DNA of 64,000 nucleotides from Pseudoalteromonas carrageenovora IAM 12662 (GTDB lineage Bacteria > Pseudomonadota > Gammaproteobacteria > Enterobacterales > Alteromonadaceae). The position numbers and the translations under genes are program-made. Shown one piece after another: positions 25,739 to 35,499 of this stretch. The notes under the pieces are model-generated. The model was not told where the DNA came from. It did not search any database and saw only the letters and a list, made by a program, of their open reading frames with translations. Location: assembly GCF_900239935.1 (NCBI RefSeq), contig NZ_LT965928.1, forward strand, positions 1,425,407-1,489,406, read 5' to 3'. Position 1 is the stretch's first letter. Each line of letters begins with the position of its first letter.

Positions 25739-26149
25739 ATGAAACGTACACTTTTAAAAACCATCGCTCTTGGCTCATTCTTAACTTGCTCAGCTGCTGC
25801 AATGGCTGATCAAAGTGATTACAAATTAATGGTTATTGAAGATTCAATAACAGCAGCCCCAGAATTTGAACAGCCATTTAATAGCTGTGCACTTAATGTT
25901 GAATCAAAAAAATACGATGAAGCTGAAGCGGTATGTACAAAAGCCATTGCTTTACTTAAGCAAAGCCGTGGCCCACGTTTAAAAGTACGTGAACTTACAT
26001 CGTTTGCATTAAGCAACCGTGGTGTTGCACGCTTAAAAGCAAATAAAGATACTGCTGGTATTTCTGATTTATACGAAGCAGTACAAATTTCTAAAAACTC
26101 ACTTGTATCTCATAATTTAACTCGCGCTAAAGAAGAACTTTCTTTGTAG
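25739..26149 (+). CDS. Small exported TPR-like protein, paralog 3
   Basis: A 136-residue protein with the same first 12 residues as paralog 2 (MKRTLLKTIALG), signal peptide cut near AAAMA, and the conserved Cys pair (NSCALN, AVCTKA). It has diverged most in the middle (EYDEAEA-type helix and KQSRGPRLKV), so it is the oldest or least constrained copy. A terminator follows directly. Function unknown; a periplasmic helical-hairpin protein is expected. Confidence 0.8.
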   Translation: MKRTLLKTIALGSFLTCSAAAMADQSDYKLMVIEDSITAAPEFEQPFNSCALNVESKKYDEAEAVCTKAIALLKQSRGPRLKVRELTSFALSNRGVARLKANKDTAGISDLYEAVQISKNSLVSHNLTRAKEELSL

Positions 26150-26160
26150 GCGAAAGTTAG

Positions 26161-26191
26161 AAAAGCCCCAGTTAGCTAACTGGGGCTTTTT
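26161..26191 (+). terminator. Intrinsic terminator of paralog 3
   Basis: A 15-bp perfect palindrome with no loop spacer beyond the stem centre (AAAAGCCCCAGTTAG / CTAACTGGGGCTTTT). The 26195-26670 gap contains AT-rich sequence and one small hairpin (CTACGCAA / TTGCGTAG, about 26635-26655) just before the next gene. I see no gene and no c-di-GMP riboswitch in it. Confidence 0.85.
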
Positions 26192-26670
26192 GCATTATGA
26201 GAGAAAATACTTTAGATTCCTTTAAATTGCCTATATAGCAGTAATCCCCACCCGAAATGTTAATTAATTGTTTTTCCATCTTTAGCCGTACTCGCGGCCT
26301 ATTTGTAACCTATTGAATAATAGTGTTTTAAATCGCACATTAATATTGTTAGTTTCGCATCATTTTTAAAAATATATCCAATCGCAATTTTGAACAGTCG
26401 ATTATATCTAAAATCGGGATTTTTCTATTTTAAGCCATTGTAAATTAAACCTTTATTAGCAACATAGAGCTTTATATTTATGTCCTTTTTATTTAAAGTA
26501 ATAACAATATTGCTGATTCAGCTAGCATTAATGTTTATTTGATGTGCTCACGATTAAGTTGAGCAAGTTGTTTTTGCGCGTTAGTTACTATTTCTAATTA
26601 AAAAAACTATTTAAGTAACAGCGTTTTTTAGGGAGCTACGCAATTTTTGCGTAGGTAAAAGGATTTAAAA

Positions 26671-29600
26671 ATGAAATTCAAATTCAATTGCGTAGTTGCG
26701 TCTTTTATTGCTGCAACTATTAGCCTTTCTGTTACCGCCGAAGATATAGAGCTTTACGTAAACCACAACGTAGAAACCGATGAAAAGCCTCGAGTTTTAA
26801 TTGTATTCGATACATCTGGGAGTATGTGGAGTAAGCTTCCTAATAATGGGCCAAGAAAAATTGATGCCGCTAAAGATGCAATGACCGACTTGGTTAATAA
26901 TAATGAGTCTATTGATTTTGGTCTTATGCGCTTTCAAAGTAACTATGGCGGTTATGTTATGGCTGAGATTGGTTCTTCAAGAGCTACGGTTAAAAATCAG
27001 ATAAAGAGCTTACCTGCTAGTGGCAGTACACCAGTTACTGAAACATTATGGGAAGCTTATTTGTACTTAACTGGCCAACAAGTTTTATATGGGTATGAAG
27101 AATATTCAGGAGATGAAGATTTTTTAAGTAAAACTGTTACTTATGAAAAAAACCATTATAACAAAAAGAAAAAAGTAACCACTCTTACATATATTTCGCC
27201 ATTCGGAACTGATTTAGACAGCGATGAACGCTGTGATAATTCTATTAACCTTATTTTAATGACGGATGGCGATCCTCAAAGTGACACTGAAAGTAATAAT
27301 GATATATACCATCTTTATAAATCTAAATTTGGTTCAAACCCAAGTACAACAAGTGGAAGTTATTTAGCTGCTCTAGCACAAATAATTCACGGAACAAGTG
27401 ACGTAGAAGTTGATCTGTACGATAGCACACCTGAAATTGCGGATACTGGTAGAGTCTTTACCATAGGTTTTGGCAGTGGAATGAGTACTAATGGTAAAAA
27501 GCTACTTGAAAAAACAGCTCAAGTCGGTGGCGGAGAATATTTACATGCCAATACTTCTGCAGAACTTTCAGAAAAATTAAATAGCACCATTTCTAAAATA
27601 AGAGAGGTAAACGATACCTTCTCTTCCCCAACTGTAGCGAGCAATAATGTTGATCAAACTCGTAGCCGCGAAGCTATATACTTTACAATGTTTTACCCTG
27701 AAACCGGTGCTCGCTGGGGTGGAAACTTAAAAAAGTTGGCTATGTCGGGCTCTACTATTGTTGATTCTGATGGTAATGAAGCAATAGGTGATGATGGCTT
27801 AATTAAAGAAGACGCTCGAACGTTTTGGCTGCCTACTAATAAATCAGCGGACGGTAATTTAGTAGCACAAGGTGGAGTAAACGCTTTTCTTTCTACCTTA
27901 GATGGGCAAGGTCGTAAATTATACATAGATTCAGGCGGTAGAATTGTCGATTTTACCTTCGATAAAGTAAAAGAAATTTTAAATATTGTTTCAGAAACCT
28001 TAGGCGGTTTAATACCAGGCACAGATATTTCAATTTCTCTTAACGATATTAATTGGGCAAGAGGCATAGACGTTGACGATGAAGATTCAGATGGCTCATA
28101 TGTTGATCAGCGCTCTGATATTTTTGGAGATCCACTTCACTCTAAGCCTGTTTCTATAGATTACGGTGATGGTGATATACGTATCCTTGTAGGAACTAAT
28201 GCCGGCTTTTTACATATGTTTAATGACAAAGGCGATAGCGTTGAAGAAGAGTGGGCTTTTACACCAGCTGAGTTATTAAAAAATATACCAGCGCTTCGCT
28301 CAAACCAAGCTAACTCTAAAGTGTACGGTATGGATGGCCCAATTAGTGTGTACTTTAATAACCAAAGCCTAAATAGCAAAGGCTTAAATGATGGTGTTGT
28401 TGACGCATCACAAGGTGATGAAGTTTGGGCGTTTGCCGGAATGCGCCGTGGTGGTAATAATTACTACGCACTTGATATCAGCACTCCAGATAAGCCAAAA
28501 CAATTATGGAATAAACCCATTGTTGGAGGCTCTGAAGATTTTAAATACTTAGCTCAAACATGGTCTAAACCACAAATAGCGTACATAAAAGCGTTTGGAG
28601 ATGAACCGCTATTGGTATTTGGCGCAGGCTACGATACAAATAAAGATGAAGCAATCAGAAGCGAAGACGAAACAGGACTCGGCATTTATATTGTTAAAGC
28701 GAGAACCGGTGAGAAGGTTTGGGCATTAACGCCTGAAGATAATAACTTTCAAGGAAAGCACAGTATTGCAGCTGATATTGCAACGCTTGACTCTGATTAC
28801 GATGGCTATATAGACCGCTTATATGCAACAGATACTGGCGGTAATGTATGGCGTGTAGATATGCCAGGGTCAGATAAAAATGACATTTCTTATTTTAAAT
28901 TAGCAGAACTTGGGAGCTCATTAGCTTCACAAGACAGGCGCTTTTTTTACAAGCCACTCGTTGCACGTACTATGTTTAGTAAAGCGAGTAAAACTACAAA
29001 CGAAAATGGCGTTGAAATAACAACACGATTAGATACGCCATACGATGCAATTGTTATTGGTAGTGGCAACCGCTCAAACCCGCTTGCAACTAACGAGCAA
29101 GATCATTTGTACATGATCCGTGATGAGCATACTGTTACACAAACATTTAACTCAGAAGATAAACCTACCGCTATTGTTCCAAGCGATTTAATGCTTATGA
29201 ATGACGACCCGTTTGGAAATGCATTAGATAACGTTGATGACTTTGTGGATCTAGAGGTTGACCTTGCTGGCTTTAAAGGTTGGCGTTATGAGCTTAGTAA
29301 TGGCGAAAAATCGCTAGCAGCGGCAACCGTAGTTGGTGGTGTTGCCTATTTTACTTCTTTTACACCTGCGCTTGAGTCAAATAAAAACCAGTGTTCGTTA
29401 ACGGGTGGCGGCGGGGCTATGTATGCATTTCACTTGCACTATGGTACTAAGGTTTACGACCAACTTAAATTTACTACCAGTTACGATGTACCTGATACTG
29501 CTCAGTTGTATTTTGGTGAAGGTGACTCATGTATAGACGCTAACAATAATGGATTATGTGATGTTCCAACACCTGATGATGGTACCCCAGACGACGATGG

Positions 29601-29853
29601 CCCAGATGGTGGCTACGAGTACGAAGAAACAATCCCAGTGAGTCAGGTTAGTCAGTTTTATTTAATTGGCCCTAGCCTAACAGGCGAGGGTGCGGTAAAT
29701 CCAATAAAGCCTGTTGAAATTACAGGCCCAGGTTTAACGGTTGTCGATGGCAAAGTTAAGTTAGTTAATGATAGCGATACTTTAGGTTTTGGTTTTAAAA
29801 CTCAGCAAACTTATATTTATAAACGCGAAGAGTATGAATCAGGAGATCAATAA
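26671..29853 (+). CDS. PilY1-like type IV pilus adhesin/assembly protein with vWA domain
   Basis: A 1060-residue secreted protein. Signal peptide is about 1-23. A von Willebrand A domain follows with MIDAS motif VLIVFDTSGSMW (D47) and LMTDGDPQSD. The C-terminal half is the PilY1 beta-propeller, with the characteristic DSDYDGYIDRLYATDTGGNV segment at about residue 707 (Ca2+-binding loop) and a second acidic loop DTNKDEAIRSED at about 655. PilY1 sits at pilus tips, where it aids assembly, adhesion and surface sensing. Minor pilin genes usually lie beside pilY1 but none are present here. The C-terminus ends without a recognisable anchor. Confidence 0.85.
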   Translation: MKFKFNCVVASFIAATISLSVTAEDIELYVNHNVETDEKPRVLIVFDTSGSMWSKLPNNGPRKIDAAKDAMTDLVNNNESIDFGLMRFQSNYGGYVMAEIGSSRATVKNQIKSLPASGSTPVTETLWEAYLYLTGQQVLYGYEEYSGDEDFLSKTVTYEKNHYNKKKKVTTLTYISPFGTDLDSDERCDNSINLILMTDGDPQSDTESNNDIYHLYKSKFGSNPSTTSGSYLAALAQIIHGTSDVEVDLYDSTPEIADTGRVFTIGFGSGMSTNGKKLLEKTAQVGGGEYLHANTSAELSEKLNSTISKIREVNDTFSSPTVASNNVDQTRSREAIYFTMFYPETGARWGGNLKKLAMSGSTIVDSDGNEAIGDDGLIKEDARTFWLPTNKSADGNLVAQGGVNAFLSTLDGQGRKLYIDSGGRIVDFTFDKVKEILNIVSETLGGLIPGTDISISLNDINWARGIDVDDEDSDGSYVDQRSDIFGDPLHSKPVSIDYGDGDIRILVGTNAGFLHMFNDKGDSVEEEWAFTPAELLKNIPALRSNQANSKVYGMDGPISVYFNNQSLNSKGLNDGVVDASQGDEVWAFAGMRRGGNNYYALDISTPDKPKQLWNKPIVGGSEDFKYLAQTWSKPQIAYIKAFGDEPLLVFGAGYDTNKDEAIRSEDETGLGIYIVKARTGEKVWALTPEDNNFQGKHSIAADIATLDSDYDGYIDRLYATDTGGNVWRVDMPGSDKNDISYFKLAELGSSLASQDRRFFYKPLVARTMFSKASKTTNENGVEITTRLDTPYDAIVIGSGNRSNPLATNEQDHLYMIRDEHTVTQTFNSEDKPTAIVPSDLMLMNDDPFGNALDNVDDFVDLEVDLAGFKGWRYELSNGEKSLAAATVVGGVAYFTSFTPALESNKNQCSLTGGGGAMYAFHLHYGTKVYDQLKFTTSYDVPDTAQLYFGEGDSCIDANNNGLCDVPTPDDGTPDDDGPDGGYEYEETIPVSQVSQFYLIGPSLTGEGAVNPIKPVEITGPGLTVVDGKVKLVNDSDTLGFGFKTQQTYIYKREEYESGDQ

Positions 29854-29879
29854 TAAGCTTCCTTAATTTGTAAATTAGT

Positions 29880-29906
29880 AAAGCCCAATATAAAAAGTTG
29901 GGCTTT
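29880..29906 (+). terminator. Intrinsic terminator of the PilY1-like gene
   Basis: AAAGCCCAA / TTGGGCTTT stem followed by GTTATTTTTA. Confidence 0.75.
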
Positions 29907-30064
29907 GTTATTTTTATTATACCGCTTTAAATTATTTAACTAGCATTAGTAAATAAACACTGTTAAAACCTGATACCGTTAGTATAAAATACATACAACT
30001 CAAGAGTGGTTACATAGCTTATTTAAGGCCAGTCATATTAAAATTATAAAAGTCTGGCTTACAA

Positions 30065-31513
30065 ATGAATATCTCTAAAAAGCTTTTGCTCATTGTTGTA
30101 TTAACGTGTTTAGAAGTAAGTATTACTGTTTTTTCGGCATTTGAAATAGCTAAGGGAGCGCAGTTTCATCAGCTCAATTTTCTTCATTTAAAGTATATAA
30201 ATCAGCTAGACAAAGCGGTTGATAAAATACTGCCAAACACTCAAATTAACTTAGCAGCAATAGAGGCGAATATATTAGCGATTCGTCAACAACCTATGAA
30301 CTGTTTAAAAGCGGCCAATGCATTAAATAAGTTAGTAATGAATATTATTGATACACGTCATGCACTTACGCTTTGTAAGCAAGATGTGAAAAGGGCAAAT
30401 ACAACCTTACAGTCTGTGAATGATTACAAAAATGATAAAATTAATCGGGCCGAATTTTTGTTTATTCTTAACCATGCTTTAGATGAATTTAACGATAACT
30501 CAGAGCAATTTGAAGGGCCAATTACAAAAACTGTATCGTTTATATTTGTTACTTTTATCCCTTTAGTCATTGTTATTTCAATCTTTAATGTTATTTATAT
30601 TAGTTATTTATCGCGAACTATTTCAAGCTCTATTCGAAATCTAACTACGTTATTGTCTAGTAAATCTAATAAAACAGATTTAGAAGATAACTTTTCAAAG
30701 AGCACACCTGATGAACTAAAAGAGCTAATAAGTGCTGCTAAAAAAAGAATTGAAAACGATTTACTAAATATAGAAAGCAGTAAAGAGTTAAAAGCCATTG
30801 TAAGTAGTCAAACCGATTCATTACAGCTAGCAAACGATGAGCTGGCTCAGTTTGCTTACAGAGCGTCGCATGACTTAAAGGCGCCATTATCTGCGGTTAA
30901 ATCTTTATCGCGCTTTATAGTTAAAGATATAGAAAGCAACGATACAGCCGAAGCCATCAGTAATGCAAAAACTATAACAAAGCAAATGGAAAAATTAGAG
31001 TCGTTAGTCGTTGATATTTTACAGCTTGCTAAAGCCGATATTGGTAATGAAGAAACGTCACCGATTAACTTTGAACAGCTTATTGTTGATGTAAAGGAGC
31101 GTTTATATTGGCTGATGCAAGATATTCCTTGCCAGCTTGAAATACACATAAATCTAGAGGTAGAAATAATCTCAGATAAAGTGCGCTTTACACAAATAAT
31201 TGAGAATTTAGTCTCTAATGGCTTAAAGTATTACGATAAAAATAAGGTATCACCTTTAGTAAAATTAGACATTAGTAACAACGAAAATAGCATTATTATT
31301 GTTGTTACTGATAATGGAATTGGTATTCCTAAACCCTTCCAAGCGCAAGTGTATGGCATGTTTAAGCGCTTTAACCCTGAGTTATGCAGTGGGTCTGGTT
31401 TAGGTTTATCGATTGTTAAAAAGCATGTTGAATATTTTAAAGGTGAAATTACGTTTCAAAGTTCTGAGCAAGGCACTATATTTAAAATAATCATAGCATT
31501 GGATAAATTATAA
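30065..31513 (+). CDS. Membrane sensor histidine kinase
   Basis: A 482-residue protein with TM helices at about 7-28 and 155-180 flanking a periplasmic helical sensor of about 125 residues. A HAMP-like linker follows, then HisKA with phospho-acceptor His269 in FAYRASHDLKAPLSAV, and HATPase with NLVSNGLKYYD, VTDNGIGIP and GSGLGLSIVKKH. The dimer-box variant SHDLKAP is typical of phytochrome/Rcp1-type kinases. It overlaps by one base with a single-domain response regulator, its obvious partner. The ligand is unknown. Confidence 0.9.
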   Translation: MNISKKLLLIVVLTCLEVSITVFSAFEIAKGAQFHQLNFLHLKYINQLDKAVDKILPNTQINLAAIEANILAIRQQPMNCLKAANALNKLVMNIIDTRHALTLCKQDVKRANTTLQSVNDYKNDKINRAEFLFILNHALDEFNDNSEQFEGPITKTVSFIFVTFIPLVIVISIFNVIYISYLSRTISSSIRNLTTLLSSKSNKTDLEDNFSKSTPDELKELISAAKKRIENDLLNIESSKELKAIVSSQTDSLQLANDELAQFAYRASHDLKAPLSAVKSLSRFIVKDIESNDTAEAISNAKTITKQMEKLESLVVDILQLAKADIGNEETSPINFEQLIVDVKERLYWLMQDIPCQLEIHINLEVEIISDKVRFTQIIENLVSNGLKYYDKNKVSPLVKLDISNNENSIIIVVTDNGIGIPKPFQAQVYGMFKRFNPELCSGSGLGLSIVKKHVEYFKGEITFQSSEQGTIFKIIIALDKL

Positions 31514-31947
31514 TGACAAAAATCAAACCACCAGTTCTTATTATTGATGACGATGAAGTAGATAGGTATATTCTTAAACGCTTAATAAAAGAGGCGCAAT
31601 TAGAACTTAGAATTTTTGAAAAAACAGATGGTCAAGAAGCCCTCGATTTTTTAGAAGACTATGATGCCAACAAAAAAAAATACCCTGATGAATTCCCACC
31701 CATAATTATATTTTTAGATATTAATATGCCGAGGGTAAATGGTATTCAGTTTTTAAATGCATTTGCACAGTTGCGCGTTAAAATAGACATTAGTACATGC
31801 GTTATTATGATGTTTAGTACGTCAGAGCGAGAAGAAGATAAAGCCAATATAATGGGGCATGAATTTGTAAAAGACTACTTGGTAAAAGGCGCATTTACTT
31901 CACAGCAGTTAAAAGAGAAAGTATTAAAGGTAATAAATTCTCGATAA
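31513..31947 (+). CDS. Single-domain response regulator (Rcp1/CheY-like)
   Basis: A 144-residue receiver domain without an output domain. The acidic pocket is IIDDDEVDR, the phospho-accepting Asp is D69 in IIFLDINMPRVNG, and the switch residues are in MFSTSE and DYLVKGAF. The TAATG overlap with the kinase gene shows coupling. Such regulators work by protein-protein contact or phosphorelay, for example onto the GGDEF-EAL system encoded convergently next door. Confidence 0.9.
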   Translation: MTKIKPPVLIIDDDEVDRYILKRLIKEAQLELRIFEKTDGQEALDFLEDYDANKKKYPDEFPPIIIFLDINMPRVNGIQFLNAFAQLRVKIDISTCVIMMFSTSEREEDKANIMGHEFVKDYLVKGAFTSQQLKEKVLKVINSR

Positions 31948-32008
31948 GTTGTATTAGTTACGAAAAGAACTGTTTTACTAGGGCTAATCGTAACTTTTTT
32001 AGCAATAG

Positions 32009-33718
32009 CTATTTTTGGCTAAGGCAACAATCAATAAGCAATTGTTCAATGTTTTCAGCAGGTATGGCTTTTGAAAATAAAAAGCCCTGCATAAAGTTTA
32101 TGTTTAACTCTTTACATAAAAAATGCTGCGATTGTGTTTCTATGCCTTCGGCAATAATTTCAAAATCGAGTGCTTTTAACATCAGTGATAACCCTTCAAT
32201 AATTTTAATGCTTTTTTCACTTTCGGCAACTTGCATGCTTTTATCGAGCTTTACTATATTTATTGGGTACGTTGTTAAATGAGAAATTGAAGAGTAACCC
32301 ATACCAAAGTCATCTAACGCTATTTTAAAGCCTTTCACAGATAGGCTGTTGAGTACATCAGCTATTTTTAAGTTGTCTTCAATTAATGCCGTTTCTGTCA
32401 CTTCTAAAGTAATATTATGTGTATTAATTTGATACTTATTTACTTCAACTAATAATTTTTCTACAAAGCACTCGCTTTGAAGCTGCACCGGCGAAATATT
32501 AATTGCCATATTTAGTGTGTCAGAGTATTTATTTTGCCACTGGGCAAGTTGTTTTAATGCTGTTGATATTACCCAATTTCCGAGTTCGTTTATAAATCTC
32601 GACTCTTCTGCAATGGGTATAAATTCATCCGGGTTATAAAATGGAGTAACATCAGGCCACCTTATAAGCGCTTCAACACCGCATATTTTATGAGTTTTTA
32701 CACAATACACTGGTTGGTAAAATAACCTAAATGCGTCGTTTTTTAAGTAATTTTTAATATTGTTTTGAATTTCCACTCGGCGGCTAAATTCATATTGATA
32801 TTGTTCTTTGTAAAAACTGTTTTTGCCCTTGCCACTTTGTTTTGAGCGATACATCGCTATATCTGCACATTTTAATAAATCATGCGAGTGTGTTGCATCG
32901 GTAGGGTAAATGGCACTGCCAATACTTACACCACAGCTAATAGTCGTGTTATCGATAACGAATGGCTCAGCGGTATGGTTTAATATTCTAGTGGCTACTT
33001 TACCTATTTGACTTAATTGGCTTATACCGCCAATTATTACTGCGAACTCATCACCACCAAGTCTTGCAAAGCCTTCGTCTCTTCGTAGGCAATTATTAAT
33101 TCTTGATACGAGTTGCTTTAAAATCTCATCTCCGACATTGTGGCCAAGGGTGTCGTTAATATTTTTAAAGTTATCTATATCAATCACAAGCAGCGCTACA
33201 CTATTTTTACTACGTATATTACTGGCGATAGTTGATTTGAGGATTTCTTCAAAATGGTAGCGGTTAGAAAGCCCTGTTAATTGATCTCGCTCGGCCATTC
33301 GCTTAACTGCAAGGTAGCTTTCTAACATGCGTTGTTCTGATTCGAAACGTTTTTTAGCAAATAATATCGCTTTATTTAAGCTTGCACTCGTTATATCATT
33401 TTTAGGTAGAAAATCCTGGGCGCCTGCTTCTATACACTTTAATGCAAGTGATGGGTTTTCAGATGTGCTGATCATTATTATGGCAGTATTACCAAGGTTT
33501 GGTTTCGCCCGCATTTCTCGCAGTAATTCTATGCCGTCTTCTTTGGGCATAGAATAATCAAGCAAAATCACATCAAAATGCATATCTTCAATGGCATATA
33601 ACCCTTCAGATACTGATTCTACTTCGGTAATACTATGAAGTTGCATACCGTCCGTCATCAGCATTTTTCTAATTAATTTACGATCTACTATATCGTCGTC
33701 AACTATCAGTATATACAT
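32009..33718 (-). CDS. Response regulator with GGDEF and EAL domains (c-di-GMP turnover)
   Basis: A 569-residue three-domain protein. Receiver about 1-120 with D54 in ILLDYSMPKEDG. GGDEF domain about 140-300 with intact LGGDEF (221-225) but an imperfect inhibitory site (RRDE instead of RxxD). EAL domain about 320-565 with EAL (349-351), INISP, LEVTE, DDFGMGYSS, VKLDK, EGIET and QGFLFSK all present. It could make and break c-di-GMP; the complete EAL set suggests real phosphodiesterase activity. It follows the sensor kinase gene by 32 bases in an apparent operon. Confidence 0.92.
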   Translation of the reverse strand: MYILIVDDDIVDRKLIRKMLMTDGMQLHSITEVESVSEGLYAIEDMHFDVILLDYSMPKEDGIELLREMRAKPNLGNTAIIMISTSENPSLALKCIEAGAQDFLPKNDITSASLNKAILFAKKRFESEQRMLESYLAVKRMAERDQLTGLSNRYHFEEILKSTIASNIRSKNSVALLVIDIDNFKNINDTLGHNVGDEILKQLVSRINNCLRRDEGFARLGGDEFAVIIGGISQLSQIGKVATRILNHTAEPFVIDNTTISCGVSIGSAIYPTDATHSHDLLKCADIAMYRSKQSGKGKNSFYKEQYQYEFSRRVEIQNNIKNYLKNDAFRLFYQPVYCVKTHKICGVEALIRWPDVTPFYNPDEFIPIAEESRFINELGNWVISTALKQLAQWQNKYSDTLNMAINISPVQLQSECFVEKLLVEVNKYQINTHNITLEVTETALIEDNLKIADVLNSLSVKGFKIALDDFGMGYSSISHLTTYPINIVKLDKSMQVAESEKSIKIIEGLSLMLKALDFEIIAEGIETQSQHFLCKELNINFMQGFLFSKAIPAENIEQLLIDCCLSQK

Positions 33719-33750
33719 GTTCTTCCTTAGAGTCGGGAGTCGTACTATGG

Positions 33751-35295
33751 CTAGTAACTATTATTACTGTATGTATGGTTTTGCTTGTTTTTAGGCCAAA
33801 ATACAGTAAATGTAGTGCCTGATTTTCCGTCGGAGCTAACCTCTACCTTGCCGCCAAAATTAGTTACGTGTTTTTTTACGACTGAGAGGCCGATGCCAGT
33901 GCCTTCTATTTCATCGCGTGAGCGTAATGTCTGAAACAACTCAAATATAAGTGAAAAGTATTTGGGGTCTATACCTGGGCCGTTATCACTTACCTCAATA
34001 ATGTAGTGATGCACTGATTGCTTTAAGCTTATATTAACTTCACCGTGCTCTTTATTATTGTGTTTTATAGCATTACTAATTAAGTTAAGAATAACCGTTT
34101 TAAAAGGCACCGCAGGAATATTAATTAAAGTATTATTTGTATCGACAGTGACGGTTATTGATTTTGGAATATCTAAAAGCTGCGCTACATCTTCAAAAAC
34201 AGATTCAAGAGATATACTCGTTAACGTTACATCGCACTGGTCAATTCTTGCGTATTTTAGTAAATCTTCCAGCAGTGTTTGCATACGATTGGCACGGCTA
34301 ATAACGAGTTGGAAGTTTTCGGCATGCTCCTGAGGGAGTAAATCTTTACAATCATCAGAGATCCATTCAAGCAGTCGCTTAATGGCATTCAAAGGTGCTT
34401 TTAAATCATGTGATGCAATGCTTGTAAATTCATCGAGATCTTTATTGGCTTTAGTTAATTTATTAATTAAGCCTTCTATTTCACTTAAGTCTCTACAAAC
34501 ACACATAATATAAGGTGCGCCGGTACTGTCTTCAAAACGTTTTTTTGTTGTTTCTACAGTAATATATTGGCCATTGGGTGCATGTAGTTTTTCAATGACT
34601 TTACTTTGCCCGGTTTCGAATGCAATTTTGTCTTGTGCTAAAAATGCTTCTGCATCTGCTTCATCAAAGGACTCTATGGTAGTGAAGCCTATAACCTTAT
34701 CTTTTAAATGTACGGGGTACATATTTAAAAAGGCGTCATTCGCATACACTATTTTAAACTCTTCATCTTTTACAAAAATAAAATCACGGTTTAGCTTAGA
34801 AATAGTGGCTTGTAGCTCGTTTATTTTTTCTTGCTCTATTATTTTTTTACGGTTTTTTAAGTGATTTACTATATTTTTTTGCAAAACCTCAAGCGTAGTC
34901 ATTTCTTTTTGCGACAGTGGTTGATCATTTTTTTTATCAAAAATAAGCCAACCAAATAGAAGCTTGCTAAATAAAATTATAGGGGCAGTTACTCGCCAAG
35001 TGTAGCTGTGAGCACTGTGTGAATTTTGCTGGGGGATCTCAATTAACCTGCACTCATTACTAGTGTAAAGTGCAAGCTCAGTATCGCTTACGTTTAAACT
35101 TTCACCATAGTGCGCTAACTTAATTTTATGCTCAGGGTAATTGGCGACGATTGCACAGGATTTAGCACCAAGCAAGTTCACAGCAAGCTCGCATACGCTA
35201 TCTAGATTTGTTTGAATATTATCTTCAAGTAAAACGTGCCACAACTTGTAGGGATTTACTGATGGGGAGCCTATGTAAGATTCAACAGTTGGCAT
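33751..35295 (-). CDS. Cytosolic GAF-PAS histidine kinase
   Basis: A 514-residue kinase without TM segments. The N-terminal 150 residues look like a GAF domain. A PAS domain follows at about 165-280 (FIFVKDEEFKIVYANDAFLN), then HisKA with His296 in FTSIASHDLKAPLNAI, and HATPase with NLISNAIKHN, VSDNGPGIDP and GTGIGLSVVKKH. It is the first gene of an operon with the GGDEF-EAL response regulator, which it presumably phosphorylates. It shares the SHDLKAP dimer box with the convergent kinase at 30065. Confidence 0.9.
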   Translation of the reverse strand: MPTVESYIGSPSVNPYKLWHVLLEDNIQTNLDSVCELAVNLLGAKSCAIVANYPEHKIKLAHYGESLNVSDTELALYTSNECRLIEIPQQNSHSAHSYTWRVTAPIILFSKLLFGWLIFDKKNDQPLSQKEMTTLEVLQKNIVNHLKNRKKIIEQEKINELQATISKLNRDFIFVKDEEFKIVYANDAFLNMYPVHLKDKVIGFTTIESFDEADAEAFLAQDKIAFETGQSKVIEKLHAPNGQYITVETTKKRFEDSTGAPYIMCVCRDLSEIEGLINKLTKANKDLDEFTSIASHDLKAPLNAIKRLLEWISDDCKDLLPQEHAENFQLVISRANRMQTLLEDLLKYARIDQCDVTLTSISLESVFEDVAQLLDIPKSITVTVDTNNTLINIPAVPFKTVILNLISNAIKHNNKEHGEVNISLKQSVHHYIIEVSDNGPGIDPKYFSLIFELFQTLRSRDEIEGTGIGLSVVKKHVTNFGGKVEVSSDGKSGTTFTVFWPKNKQNHTYSNNSY

Positions 35296-35458
35296 TAAAA
35301 GTCCTTTTAATTTTAGCCTGAATTTAGTTTACAGTGAATTAACCTTAGAGTAGCAGATTGTTGCAGATATGTGTGTTATTTTGAAGAGGATATTTGCGCT
35401 TTATATAGCAATAATAAATAAATCAGATAAAAAAGTGTGTTTGTTAAGCATTTTTATA

Positions 35459-35494
35459 ACACCCCCTTAGTTATAAGCTAACTAAGGGGGTGTT
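35459..35494. terminator. Strong hairpin between kinase promoter region and MFS gene
   Basis: AACACCCCCTTAGTTA pairs with TAACTAAGGGGGTGTT around a short loop, directly after the MFS stop codon on the minus strand. Confidence 0.8.
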
Positions 35495-35499
35495 AAAGC

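Noticed and set aside
19466..26191. CRISPR-like array from the three repeated leaders
   Set aside because: The repeats are kilobases apart, each precedes a gene, and no cas gene or regular spacer pattern exists.
26195..26670. Possible c-di-GMP (GEMM) riboswitch before the PilY1-like gene
   Set aside because: The characteristic conserved aptamer segments are missing; only a small CTACGCAA/TTGCGTAG hairpin is seen.
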